Source: Paenibacillus taichungensis (GTDB lineage Bacteria > Bacillota > Bacilli > Paenibacillales > Paenibacillaceae). Taken from it: DNA of 64,000 nucleotides. The stretch spans positions 1 to 64,000 of the forward strand of contig NZ_QEVW01000005.1 of assembly GCF_003287275.1 (NCBI RefSeq), given 5' to 3'. Position numbers and translations under genes: made by a program. This document shows, in pieces, positions 46,960-56,147 of the stretch; within the stretch, counting starts at the first letter, position 1; each line of letters opens with the position of its first letter. The notes beneath the pieces are model-generated. The model saw only the letters and a program-made list of their open reading frames with translations, was not told where the DNA came from and searched no databases.

Positions 46960-49374
46960 ATGAAACGTTATTGGATAAGCGTACTTAATATTTCTTTACT
47001 GAGCTCTGCATTACTTACGACAACAGCTTTGGCTCCCGTCTCCGTGTTGGCGGACAGTCCGGGGGCAGCCAGTACCAACCCGCAAGTTTCCACATCCATT
47101 GCGAATGCGATTCCAGCATTCAGGAATGTCTCCGTTCATGACCCTTCCGTTATTAAGGTGGGTGATACCTTTTATATTTTTGGTTCACATCTTCAAGTAG
47201 CAAAATCGAAGGATTTGATGAATTGGGATTCTGTCGCCTCCGGGGTTACGGATGACAACCCTGTTGTGCCTAATGTAACCAAGGAATTCGCTGAAGCCCT
47301 GCAATGGGCGCAGACCGATACGTTATGGGCAGCAGACGTCATTCAGTTGGCGGACGGAAAATTTTATATGTACTACAATGCGTGCAAAGGGGACTCTCCC
47401 CGCTCTGCGTTAGGCGTTGCTGTGGCAGACAACATTGAGGGGCCTTATAAGGATCGGGGTATTCTGCTCAAATCCGGCATGTGGGATGAGATCAGTGAAG
47501 ATGGCACTATTTACGATGCTACCATACATCCGAATGTGGTCGACCCTGATGTATTTTACGATAAAAACGGCAAGCTCTGGATGGTGTACGGTTCCTATTC
47601 CGGAGGAATTTTCATTCTGGAGATGGATGAAACGACGGGAAAACCTCTCCCTAATCAGGGGTATGGCAAAAAACTGACCGGAGGCAATCACAGCCGTATC
47701 GAAGCACCTTATATGCTCTATAGTCCCGAAACCGACTATTATTATCTGTATCTGTCCTATGGCGGATTGGGTGCTGACGGGGGATATAACATTCGGGTAG
47801 CCCGCTCCAAAACACCCGACGGCCCTTTCCTCGATGCTGAAGGAAACGATATGATCAACGTCAAGGCGGATAAGGACAAACCCTTGTTTGATGACCGCTC
47901 GATCGAGCCTTTTGGCGTCAAATTACTGGGGAATTTCCTCTTTCAAAGACAGATCGGTGACCCGGGCACAGGTCAGGGTGTTGGCTATGTATCACCAGGA
48001 CATAACTCCGCTTATATTGATGCTGAGACGGGAAAACAATTCCTGATCTTCCATTCACGCTTTCCAGGCCGCGGAGAAGAGCATGAAGTCCGTGTACATG
48101 AGATGCATATGAATTCGGAAGGATGGCCTGTTGTTTCTCCTTACCGCTATGCGGCATTGGAAGAAAACACTGCCCAATTGACAACCCAGGAGATTGCTGG
48201 TCAGTACCAATGGGTGAATCACGGGAAGGAAATTACGGCCGAGATCAAATCTTCACAGACCGTTCAGTTCACAGCGGATGGGCAAATTAGTGGTGCGGTG
48301 ACGGGTACATGGAGTCTTGAAGCAGACAATCAGGTGCAGATCACATCGAATAATGTTGTGTATACAGGTGTCTTCACGCATGAATGGGAGCCAGATTCCC
48401 AGAAGACGGTTCTGACCTTTAGCGCACTCTCCTCCTCTGGCGTGGCCATCTGGGGAAGTCAGATGGCTGCACTCAAGGATCAGGATATTGTTAATGCGGT
48501 GAAAAAGGATTTGAGCATCGGCGACACAGGGAACGTATTTTTCAACCTTTCCCTCCCGACCAAAGGAACACGTGATGCAGAGATAACATGGAAATCTTCC
48601 AACACCTCTGCCCTTTCAGCTGCCGGAGTAGTGAACCGCCCTCGTGCTGGTAAGGGGGATGCCAAAGTGACATTAACCGCAACGATTCGCAAAGGTAGTG
48701 CCGTAAGCTCCAAAACATTTAACGTTATCATTCCACAACAGGCGGTTAGTCCACTGCTGGGAGAATATACATTTGAACAAAAGAAACTTGCTAAAATCGC
48801 ACAGGATTTCAGCAAAAATGAATATCACGGCAAAGCCTTTAATGTGACGACTTCTGCGGTTGGCAGCAAAAATCAGGCTGCTGCTTTTAATGGAACCGAC
48901 AGCTACATCCAGCTGCCCGGAATCATTACCGATACAACGGATTTCACCTTTAGTGCATGGGTCAACTGGAGTGGCGGCGGAGCCTGGCAGCGAATTTTCG
49001 ACTTTGGAAATGGACTGACCAGACATATGTTCCTTACTCCCTCCCAGCATACCGGAGCTCTGCAATTCACCATTCATGATCAGGGACGAGATCAGAGCCT
49101 GATTGCTGCTGAGCCGCTGCCCTCCAATCAATGGGTGCATGTCGCGGTTACCCTTCAAGGAGATACCGGCACTATGTATGTGAATGGAAAAGTCGTAGCA
49201 AGCAGCACGAAAATCACGTTTAACCCGAAAGATCTGCAAGTGACGGAAGCTTATTTGGGCAAAAGCCGCTATGCAGCCGATCCCTTCTATAAAGGCTCAC
49301 TGGATCACGTAAGAGTATATGATAAAGCGTTAACCTCCAACGAAATTCAGCGTCAGGCAAAAGAAAAGCCTTAA
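46960..49374 (+). CDS. Secreted GH43 arabinanase (GH43 - C-terminal domain - Ig-like - LamG)
   Basis: An 804-residue extracellular enzyme, likely endo-alpha-1,5-L-arabinanase (Abn2-like). Signal peptide about 1-31 (cleavage near VLA-DS). The five-bladed GH43 propeller (about 50-390) has general-base Asp61 in VHDPSVIKV, the pKa modulator Asp in HPNVVDPDVFYD and acid Glu in RIEAPYML. A lipocalin-like GH43 C-terminal domain (about 395-500) follows, then an Ig-like domain (EITWKSSNTSALSAAGVVNRP) and a LamG domain (about 600-804) close to that of the neighbouring GH51. ATG at 46960 with GAAAGGGG upstream. Confidence 0.92.
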   Translation: MKRYWISVLNISLLSSALLTTTALAPVSVLADSPGAASTNPQVSTSIANAIPAFRNVSVHDPSVIKVGDTFYIFGSHLQVAKSKDLMNWDSVASGVTDDNPVVPNVTKEFAEALQWAQTDTLWAADVIQLADGKFYMYYNACKGDSPRSALGVAVADNIEGPYKDRGILLKSGMWDEISEDGTIYDATIHPNVVDPDVFYDKNGKLWMVYGSYSGGIFILEMDETTGKPLPNQGYGKKLTGGNHSRIEAPYMLYSPETDYYYLYLSYGGLGADGGYNIRVARSKTPDGPFLDAEGNDMINVKADKDKPLFDDRSIEPFGVKLLGNFLFQRQIGDPGTGQGVGYVSPGHNSAYIDAETGKQFLIFHSRFPGRGEEHEVRVHEMHMNSEGWPVVSPYRYAALEENTAQLTTQEIAGQYQWVNHGKEITAEIKSSQTVQFTADGQISGAVTGTWSLEADNQVQITSNNVVYTGVFTHEWEPDSQKTVLTFSALSSSGVAIWGSQMAALKDQDIVNAVKKDLSIGDTGNVFFNLSLPTKGTRDAEITWKSSNTSALSAAGVVNRPRAGKGDAKVTLTATIRKGSAVSSKTFNVIIPQQAVSPLLGEYTFEQKKLAKIAQDFSKNEYHGKAFNVTTSAVGSKNQAAAFNGTDSYIQLPGIITDTTDFTFSAWVNWSGGGAWQRIFDFGNGLTRHMFLTPSQHTGALQFTIHDQGRDQSLIAAEPLPSNQWVHVAVTLQGDTGTMYVNGKVVASSTKITFNPKDLQVTEAYLGKSRYAADPFYKGSLDHVRVYDKALTSNEIQRQAKEKP

Positions 49375-49415
49375 TTCATTCAAACCCTTAGGTATGAAAT
49401 TGATTTGAGATAACA

Positions 49416-49464
49416 AAAACGCCAATATATCGGTCGAATTCACAGACTGTTGTATTGGCGTTTT
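49416..49464. terminator. Bidirectional terminator
   Basis: AAAACGCCAATA (49416-49427) pairs with TATTGGCGTTTT (49453-49464); between converging GH43 and XRE-cupin genes. Confidence 0.8.
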
Positions 49465-49472
49465 ATTTCATT

Positions 49473-50027
49473 TCACTTTGAATAATGAATGACCATGCTT
49501 AATTTATTCGCAGAGACTCCCGAATTTTTATAGCCATGAGCCTTATCCGCGCGAAAACGAATGGACTCCCCCTGTTTTACCATATACTCCTCCATCCCAA
49601 CCCGAATCGTAACTTCTCCTTCAAAAACCGTAATGAATTCCTCTGCCCCTTCTATATGCGGTTCAGCATTCAAAGAAGACTCTTCATCCATTTCCATCAT
49701 GTACATTTCAAAACGACGCCCCTCTTCGAAGGTAAAATGCGGATAAATGCGAATCTTTCCCTCATCCTCCATCAATGCCTGAATATCACTGCCCGTTACA
49801 ACTGTAGTGTCCGACTTCGGCTCGTGGATCAAGGCGGTAAAGGAAATTTTCAAGCCGTTCGCAATTTTCCATACTGTCGCAATTGTAGGGTTGGATTCAC
49901 CCCGTTCAATCTGACCAAGCATCGTCTTGCTGATTCCAGACATCTCGGCTACCTTGTCCAGACTAAGTTTTCTTTGTTCCCTGAGCTGCTTCAAATTCTG
50001 TGCCAGAACAACATTAATGTTTTTCAA
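49473..50027 (-). CDS. XRE-cupin transcriptional regulator
   Basis: A 184-residue regulator: XRE helix-turn-helix at 9-62 (LAQNLKQLREQRKLSLDKVAEMSGISKTMLGQIERGESNPTIAT) and a cupin at about 105-182 (NAEPHIEGAEEFITVFEGEVTIRV, FRADKAHGYKN). The TTG at 50027 has AGAGGTG eight bases upstream. It is divergent from a LysE-type exporter, a common pairing in which the cupin domain senses an amino acid. Confidence 0.92.
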   Translation of the reverse strand: MKNINVVLAQNLKQLREQRKLSLDKVAEMSGISKTMLGQIERGESNPTIATVWKIANGLKISFTALIHEPKSDTTVVTGSDIQALMEDEGKIRIYPHFTFEEGRRFEMYMMEMDEESSLNAEPHIEGAEEFITVFEGEVTIRVGMEEYMVKQGESIRFRADKAHGYKNSGVSANKLSMVIHYSK

Positions 50028-50066
50028 TATACTGTCACCTCTGTTTTAAAAGATTATATTGTGCTG

Positions 50067-50116
50067 TATAGCGTACATATTGTACAATTATAAAGAACGT
50101 ACGTTATAGCGTACAT
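50067..50116. promoter_or_regulatory. Repeated operator between XRE-cupin and LysE genes
   Basis: TATAGCGTACAT occurs at 50067-50078 and 50105-50116 (38 bases apart) with inverted TGTACA at 50081-50086 and ACGTACGT at 50098-50105. The repeated GTAC core is a probable binding site of the regulator at 49473. Confidence 0.6.
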
Positions 50117-50161
50117 TTCAATTAAATATAACACACAACAAGAATAATATGTGGAGGACTT

Positions 50162-50743
50162 ATGAATATCTTACCGTTACTGACTTACGCAATCGTGGCT
50201 TCATTCACACCGGGTCCAAATAACATCATCGCCATGACGCATGCAAAAAACGAAGGGTTCAAAAAAATTCTTCCATTTATTGCCGGCGTAGCAGCTGGCT
50301 GCCTGCTTATTATGTTTCTGTCCAGTTATTTCAACCTTATTCTGCACCAATACATCCCTAGGATCAAACCGGTCCTGAACATATTGGGATGTGTATACAT
50401 GATCTATTTGGCGATCAAAATTATGCGAAGTAAACCTGCAAATGCCAAAGACCCAAAGGTTAATCGTTTTACGTTTCTCTTTGGCTTCACCCTGCAATTC
50501 CTCAACCCCAAAGTCATTCTGTATGGTCTGACGGCCATCTCGGTATTTGTTATGCCTCTCGGAGACTCTCATGTTCATATGATCCTATTTTCGTTGCTTC
50601 TAACCATCATTGGCATTAGTGCCAATATGACCTGGGGGTTATGCGGCATGTTATTTCAGAGCTTTTTAATGAAATATGAGCGTCCTTTTAATATTCTAAT
50701 GGGTGTTTCGCTCATCTATAGCGCACTATCGATTTTAAAATAA
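50162..50743 (+). CDS. LysE/RhtB-family amino-acid exporter
   Basis: A 193-residue membrane protein with six predicted helices. FTPGPNNIIAMTHAKNEGFKKILPFIAGVAAG near the N-terminus and LQFLNPKVILYGLTAISVFV are family motifs. GGAGGACTT precedes the ATG. Exports an amino acid or its derivative; divergent XRE-cupin gene is the likely regulator. Confidence 0.92.
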   Translation: MNILPLLTYAIVASFTPGPNNIIAMTHAKNEGFKKILPFIAGVAAGCLLIMFLSSYFNLILHQYIPRIKPVLNILGCVYMIYLAIKIMRSKPANAKDPKVNRFTFLFGFTLQFLNPKVILYGLTAISVFVMPLGDSHVHMILFSLLLTIIGISANMTWGLCGMLFQSFLMKYERPFNILMGVSLIYSALSILK

Positions 50744-50753
50744 ATGCAAGAGA

Positions 50754-50789
50754 AAAAGCGTCCTCCCATCTAATGAGTTGGACGCTTTT
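50754..50789. terminator. Bidirectional terminator
   Basis: AAAAGCGTCC (50754-50763) pairs with GGACGCTTTT (50780-50789), between converging genes. Confidence 0.8.
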
Positions 50790-50808
50790 ATAATTATTTC
50801 AGATCTCC

Positions 50809-51780
50809 TCAGTTTGATCTCCACCACGGTTGGCTTGGGTAAGATCCCGTATGCAGTACAACCTTCTCACCGATTTTGGGCGTTGCAATGGTGACATTCA
50901 GGGCATGTGCAGCCTTGGTGATCCGTTCAACCGGCTCGTTCCAGGCATGATAAGCCAACGTAAAAGCAGCCCAATGAATCGGAATGAGCAGCCTTCCCTT
51001 TACATCCAAGTGTGCCTGTACCGTTTCTTCTGGCATCATATGAATGTTGGACCAACGCTCATCATATTGCCCGCATTCCATCAGGGTCAGGTCAAAGGGT
51101 CCATACTTACTGCCGATTTCCTTAAAATGAGGACCGTATCCGCTGTCGCCACTAAAGAAAACCTTCGTTTCTTGTCCAACAATGACCCACGAACACCATA
51201 GTGTCGAATTGCGGTCCAACAATCCCCTGCCCGAGAAATGCCGCGCCGGCGTGCAGGCTAATGTCAAACCTTTAAAGGATAGCTCATCCCACCAGTTATG
51301 TTCGGTAATCTGTTCCGAGGGCACACCCAGTTGAATCAGTCTTCGACGCACGCCAAGGGGAACGATAAATCGCTGTGTTTTATTCTTCAATCGGCGGATA
51401 GAGGAATAGTCCAGATGATCATAATGGTCATGCGATATAATGATCGCATCCAAGGCTGGAAAATCCTCGGGTTGAATCGGCAGATTAGTACTGTATCGTT
51501 TCGTACCCGCCCAAGATACAGGAGATGGACGGTTGCCCAGCATTGGATCAAAGAGCAATCTGTGTCCTTCAATCTCAAGCAAAAAAGCCGAATGACCGAA
51601 CCATGTCACCTGTGGATGATCGGATACATTTAACGATTCCGCTGGTTCATATTTCTCTACGGGAATGTTAACCGCAGGTCTTCTCTCTATACTTCTGCGC
51701 ATGGAATCTTTCAACATGCTCACGAGGGAGCTAAAGCTCATACCTGCGGATGTCGGAACCTGATTTTCGTATTTTGTCAT
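50809..51780 (-). CDS. MBL-fold metallohydrolase (NAPE-PLD/UlaG-like)
   Basis: A 323-residue metallo-beta-lactamase-fold hydrolase. Motifs: VTWFGHSAFLLEIEGHRLLFDPMLGNRPSP, metal site ISHDHYDHLD (HxHxDH), TPARHFSGRG, VFFSGDSGYGPHF and late PIHWAAFTLAYHAWNEP. This set matches the phospholipase-D-like NAPE-PLD branch; substrate in bacteria is not known. Stands alone, divergent from a DinB-like gene. Confidence 0.9.
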   Translation of the reverse strand: MTKYENQVPTSAGMSFSSLVSMLKDSMRRSIERRPAVNIPVEKYEPAESLNVSDHPQVTWFGHSAFLLEIEGHRLLFDPMLGNRPSPVSWAGTKRYSTNLPIQPEDFPALDAIIISHDHYDHLDYSSIRRLKNKTQRFIVPLGVRRRLIQLGVPSEQITEHNWWDELSFKGLTLACTPARHFSGRGLLDRNSTLWCSWVIVGQETKVFFSGDSGYGPHFKEIGSKYGPFDLTLMECGQYDERWSNIHMMPEETVQAHLDVKGRLLIPIHWAAFTLAYHAWNEPVERITKAAHALNVTIATPKIGEKVVLHTGSYPSQPWWRSN

Positions 51781-51952
51781 TATTCATACCTTCTGTTCTC
51801 TATAATCAATAATTCAAGCAATCATTCAATCTTGAGTAAAACAGGAGCAATATTAGCCTTTATATTAAATCATTGTTCGTCTATAATCAATTCGCCTTCG
51901 GTTATCTGAATTTGATATCGAATCAACCCTAATGAATGGAGGACATGTTATC

Positions 51953-52486
51953 ATGATTAAACTTATTCAGGACGTAATTGAGGACATGAACAAGCAGCTA
52001 GAACGTATTGAAATCAGCTTGAACAGGTTGAACGAGGAACAGATTTGGACCAGACTTCAGCCTGGTATGAACAGTGTGGGGAATTATTGTCTGCATTTGG
52101 CGGGCAATGAATATCAGAACCTGGTGACTGGTATTGGGAACCAGCCTCTAATCCGGGAACGCTCTGCTGAATTCAATACCAATAGCGGTCTGAGCCGGGA
52201 GGAATTATTAACCAAGCTTCACAAGGTGCGAACAGAATCAATCGCTATATTATCTAGTCTGGAAGAGGAGGATTTGTCCAGAGAAGTGACCATTCCCTAT
52301 GAGTTGACCGATTGGAATCGTATGAACCGTCGTGAGGATGAAGCCACAGATGCGCATGAGCATAAATTCGTACGTTCTCTTTTGATAAAGGTCGCCTCCC
52401 ATTACGGCTACCATACAGGCCAGATTGTACTGCTGTCGAAGATTTTACAGCCCAGCGACGAACATCTCACAGGACTATATCACTAA
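51953..52486 (+). CDS. DinB-like (DUF1572) protein
   Basis: A 177-residue, four-helix-bundle protein. The three metal-binding His of DinB-like proteins are present: NYCLHLAGNEYQN, DAHEHKF and ASHYGYHTGQIVLLSK. ATG at 51953, 11 bases after GGAGG. Function in Bacillus relatives is unclear; some act as thiol (bacillithiol) transferases. Alone on its strand with the next gene 105 bases away. Confidence 0.85.
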   Translation: MIKLIQDVIEDMNKQLERIEISLNRLNEEQIWTRLQPGMNSVGNYCLHLAGNEYQNLVTGIGNQPLIRERSAEFNTNSGLSREELLTKLHKVRTESIAILSSLEEEDLSREVTIPYELTDWNRMNRREDEATDAHEHKFVRSLLIKVASHYGYHTGQIVLLSKILQPSDEHLTGLYH

Positions 52487-52591
52487 TAACTATCGAGCAA
52501 AAAAATAATTAAGGTGGAATTAAGACTCTGTTTTCTCTCCAATAAGATTGGGCATATATGATAGAGAAAATACAGAGAGAGTATGTGAGAG

Positions 52592-53572
52592 ATGATGAAA
52601 AAATTCCGCAGAAGATTATTTAAGACGTTTATATTCGGAGTAGTGGCATTACTTCTCCTTCTGGTTACGGGCTTGATCTATCAACAAGTGAGTACCCGTC
52701 AGGATCAGAAAACATTTATTCCGCCTGGCAAGCTCTACAGTATACATGGTGACAATATGCATTTATATACGGCTGGGCAAGGAGATACAACAGTTGTCCT
52801 TGCATCCGGATGGGGCACTGCTGATCCTTATGTGGATTATTATCCGCTCTACGAAAAGCTTGCACCTTATACGAAATTCGCGGTTTATGATCGCTTTGGC
52901 TATGGTTATAGCGATGTGACCGATAAGAAACGTGATGTCGATACGATTGCGGATGAATTGCACGAGTTATTAGAGGTTTCTGGACAAAAGCCGCCATACG
53001 TACTGGTTGCACATTCCCTCGGCTCGCTGGAAACACTGCGATTTGCCCAAAAGTACCCGGATGAGGTGCAGGGTATCGTGATGGTGGATGGAGGAAGCCC
53101 GGAATACTACGCCAATGACACTGAGGATATAGCAAGCGTGGTCGGCGGCTTCATGAACCAGTTCCGTATCCAAACCGGATTGTTCCGATTACTTATGCAA
53201 TCTGACGCTGTTGTAGAAGCCTCGAATGCCAGTCGTAACGGCCTGAAGCTTGTACCAGATGATTTGAAGAAAATAGATACAACGGCTCTGTTGCTTAATT
53301 ACGGCAATGCCAACACCGTAGATGAATTGCGCGAAACCACAACCAATGCCAAGGTTGTCATCGACAACAAAAAGCCCTTTCTGTTTCCGCTTACCATACT
53401 GACCGCAGATTACTTCGGCGCCAGTGAACCCGAGTGGGATAAAACACAGGCTGAATTTACATCCTGGTCGGAACAATCCAAACATATAACTGTTAAGGAT
53501 ACCGAGCACTATATTCATCAATATCACCCGGATCTTGTTGCCAATGAAATATTGGATTTGGTTAAGAAGTAA
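52592..53572 (+). CDS. Membrane-anchored alpha/beta hydrolase
   Basis: A 326-residue hydrolase with an N-terminal membrane anchor (about 12-32, FIFGVVALLLLLVTGLIYQ). Nucleophile Ser is in VLVAHSLGSLE; oxyanion region VVLASGWGTADPY; acid Asp probably in LTILTADYFG; base His near the C-terminus in KDTEHYIHQYHPD. It acts outside the membrane on an ester or similar bond; substrate unknown. Confidence 0.88.
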   Translation: MMKKFRRRLFKTFIFGVVALLLLLVTGLIYQQVSTRQDQKTFIPPGKLYSIHGDNMHLYTAGQGDTTVVLASGWGTADPYVDYYPLYEKLAPYTKFAVYDRFGYGYSDVTDKKRDVDTIADELHELLEVSGQKPPYVLVAHSLGSLETLRFAQKYPDEVQGIVMVDGGSPEYYANDTEDIASVVGGFMNQFRIQTGLFRLLMQSDAVVEASNASRNGLKLVPDDLKKIDTTALLLNYGNANTVDELRETTTNAKVVIDNKKPFLFPLTILTADYFGASEPEWDKTQAEFTSWSEQSKHITVKDTEHYIHQYHPDLVANEILDLVKK

Positions 53573-53616
53573 ATTTCCTGAACAAACGAAAAAAAGCGTA
53601 AAATTCGTTCCAAAAT

Positions 53617-53661
53617 AAATAAAAAACCTAACGATTCTGGTAGTCGTCAGGGTTTTTATTT
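53617..53661. terminator. Bidirectional terminator
   Basis: AAATAAAAAACCT plus ACGA (53617-53634) pair with TCGT and AGGG-TTTTTATTT (53644-53661), between converging genes; one or two mismatches. Confidence 0.7.
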
Positions 53662-53672
53662 CGTTAAACTCG

Positions 53673-54326
53673 TTACTGTGCTAGTGCCATCCTCGGTGTT
53701 AGCGATCTGAAATGTGCCAATGCCTCTTGGACCTCCGTGGTTGTAAGACCGTGTCGATCAAAATAATGCACGATCTCCTCCAGGCCAGCTCCATCACCGC
53801 TGTATATCCGCTCAATCTTTCGAATAATCTCTTGTTGTAATCGCTCCCGCAATCGCATACAACTGACAGATTCACATAGCCAAAAATCAGTCCGCTTGAC
53901 CTCCCCTGTTGCAGTCCATAACAAATTCTCATATCGTATGACATCCCAATCACGATAACCCGCCTGAATCTGCTGAAGTTCTGTTGAGAACATATCATAT
54001 ATCAGATTGTGCGGTATGTGCCCGTATGTTGCCCGATACTGTTTCAGGTTGAAGCCTTCGATCCATTCTGTCAGGACAAAATTCCCCGAAGCGTACGCAT
54101 ACAATTCGGGAACATGATGGTTGTTTTGCAATGACAAGAGCGCCTCACACTCCAATTCCCCATCCACTTTTCCACGAGTCGTATATACTTTAAGGCAGTA
54201 CTCTTGTAATTGATAGACAACCGACTGTTTTCCCATTAGAGAAGCTTGCATGGTCAGATGACCATTTTTCTCATATCGATCTAGCAACTGTTCAATATTC
54301 GCAGGTATAGTTTTAACGATTCTCAT
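53673..54326 (-). CDS. Protein-kinase-like (YrzF/RIO-like) protein, degenerate active site
   Basis: A 217-residue protein with the outline of a small protein-kinase fold. YQLQEYCLKVYTTRG gives the ATP-anchoring Lys, and NFVLTEWIEGFNLKQY the hinge. In the catalytic loop the usual HxDxxxxN is DWDVIRYENLLW, keeping Asp and Asn, and the metal-binding DFG is replaced by RTDFWL (Asp present). It resembles YrzF-type putative kinases of Bacillus. AAGGAGAC precedes the ATG. Alone on its transcript; activity and target are not known. Confidence 0.7.
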   Translation of the reverse strand: MRIVKTIPANIEQLLDRYEKNGHLTMQASLMGKQSVVYQLQEYCLKVYTTRGKVDGELECEALLSLQNNHHVPELYAYASGNFVLTEWIEGFNLKQYRATYGHIPHNLIYDMFSTELQQIQAGYRDWDVIRYENLLWTATGEVKRTDFWLCESVSCMRLRERLQQEIIRKIERIYSGDGAGLEEIVHYFDRHGLTTTEVQEALAHFRSLTPRMALAQ

Positions 54327-54542
54327 AAAGACGTCTCCTTGATTATAAAATACATTCTAAAACGTTTTCTTCTATCCGTTTTTATTAATCTACTCTCTAT
54401 ATTATCTTTAAAATTCCATATGAACATATACAATTTCGCCAGAACATGAACTATTTGCTTTCAAAATCAAGATTTATTCTATTCACCTAGCAGGTTTATT
54501 TTCACTCTAATGGATGGAACCCGTTTCATGTCAAGGTACAAA

Positions 54543-54579
54543 AAAACGATGCCCCTCTATTAAAGAGAGAGCATCGTTT
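54543..54579. terminator. Terminator of the efflux transporter gene
   Basis: AAAACGATGC (54543-54552) pairs with GCATCGTTT (54571-54579), with CCTCT/AGAGAG extending the stem; T run on the minus strand. Confidence 0.85.
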
Positions 54580-54600
54580 CATTTCATATATGACTTTCAA

Positions 54601-56094
54601 TTAATGCATAGGACCTTGTTGGCCCTGCTGAGCACCGACCTTAACTCGTTTCACGAAGAGTGAAATGATCAAACCAATCACAGCAAGAACCAGTGCGAAA
54701 ATAAATGCATTTTGTACACCGGATGTGAAACCTGCCAACTGATTCTCTGGACTCTCAGGATCTGTCACACTGCTCAAGAAGCGTGTCTGACCTGCGCTCA
54801 ATATACTTACCGCAACAGCTGTACCAATAGCTCCCGATACCTGCTGCAATGTATTCATAATCGCCGTTCCGTGAGGATAGAATTCAGGTGGCAATTGATT
54901 CAAGCCGTTGGTTTGAGCAGGCATCATGATCATTGAAATCCCGATCATCATGAAGATATGCAGCGTAATAATCTTGCCCAGGGTCGTTGTCGGAGTGATT
55001 CCTGTGTACAGGAAGAGTACAACAGTTACAATCGCAAGACCGATTATCACAAGCCACTTCGGACCGAATTTGTCAAACAGACGCCCCATAACCGGAGACA
55101 AGAATCCATTCAGCAAGCTGCCCGGTAGCAGTACCAGACCGGCAGTCAGAGCCGTAACCGCCATACCTTGTTGCAGGTACATTGGCAGGATAAGCATGGA
55201 TGACAACATCATCATCATACAAAGGAAGATCAGAATCAAACCGACTGTAAACATTGGATATTTGAATGCCCGCAGATCCATCATCGGCTGTTTCATTCTC
55301 AATTGACGGATGCTGAACAACAGCAAAGATAGTACTCCAATAACCAGTGTAGCTACAACGATAGGACTGGTCCAGCCACCACCACTTTCCCCATGGCCTC
55401 CTGCACTACTGAATCCGTACACGATGCCACCAAAACCAAGTGTGGAAAGCACAATGGAAAGAACATCAATTTTGGGCTTGGTCAAGTTCGAAATATTCGG
55501 TAAGAACAGCAAGCCGCATACCAATGAAATAATGAAGAAAGGCAAGGAGATCCAGAAAATCCAGTGCCAGCTCAGATTGGCCAAAATCAGACCCGAGATA
55601 CTCGGACCACTCGCTGGTGCAAACATGATTACCAAACCGATCAATCCCATGGCAGCGCCACGCTTCTCAATCGGGAAGATAACTAGTATGGTGTTGAACA
55701 TTAGCGGCAGTAAGAGAGCTGTACCTACAGCTTGTAATACCCGTGCCACCAATAGAATTTCAAAGCTCGGTGCAATAGCAGCAACCAGCGTTCCTGCAAT
55801 CGAAAAAATCAGAGAAGTTGTGAACAACTGTCTCGTCGAAAACCATTGTAACAGCATACCGGAAACCGGCACCAAAATACCCAAGACGAGCAAATATCCT
55901 GTCGTTAACCATTGAATGGTCGTAGGTCCAACTTCGAGCAAGCCCATAAGCGGTGTCAATGCCACATTTAGTGCTGTTTCACCGAACAGACCAATAAAGC
56001 CGCTAAGTAACATAGCGAATAAAATCGGAAATACTTTATATTGTTTTGTTTCTTGTTGATCCTTTACAGAACCAGCCTTCATGGCAGCTTCCAC
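54601..56094 (-). CDS. DHA2-family MFS multidrug efflux transporter (LmrB/EmrB type)
   Basis: A 497-residue, 14-helix drug:H+ antiporter. TALNVALTPLMGLLEVGPTTIQWLTTGYLLVLGILVPVSGML and LVARVLQAVGTALLLPLMFNTIL, plus the motif-C-like FAPASGPSISGLILANLSWHWIFWISLP, place it with LmrB/EmrB/QacA. The GTG at 56094 has GAGGAGG eight bases upstream; ATG 56082 is possible. The upstream TetR gene, 53 bases away on the same strand, is its probable repressor. Confidence 0.93.
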   Translation of the reverse strand: MEAAMKAGSVKDQQETKQYKVFPILFAMLLSGFIGLFGETALNVALTPLMGLLEVGPTTIQWLTTGYLLVLGILVPVSGMLLQWFSTRQLFTTSLIFSIAGTLVAAIAPSFEILLVARVLQAVGTALLLPLMFNTILVIFPIEKRGAAMGLIGLVIMFAPASGPSISGLILANLSWHWIFWISLPFFIISLVCGLLFLPNISNLTKPKIDVLSIVLSTLGFGGIVYGFSSAGGHGESGGGWTSPIVVATLVIGVLSLLLFSIRQLRMKQPMMDLRAFKYPMFTVGLILIFLCMMMMLSSMLILPMYLQQGMAVTALTAGLVLLPGSLLNGFLSPVMGRLFDKFGPKWLVIIGLAIVTVVLFLYTGITPTTTLGKIITLHIFMMIGISMIMMPAQTNGLNQLPPEFYPHGTAIMNTLQQVSGAIGTAVAVSILSAGQTRFLSSVTDPESPENQLAGFTSGVQNAFIFALVLAVIGLIISLFVKRVKVGAQQGQQGPMH

Positions 56095-56147
56095 AATCCC
56101 ATCCTCCTCAAACAATCTGACGATTTCTATTTCTCTCTTTACGAAGC

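Noticed and set aside
54359..54368. AAAACGTTTT palindrome upstream of the kinase-like gene
   Set aside because: Only the core matches the LacI operators at 13895 and 15017; flanking bases differ, so I treat it as chance.
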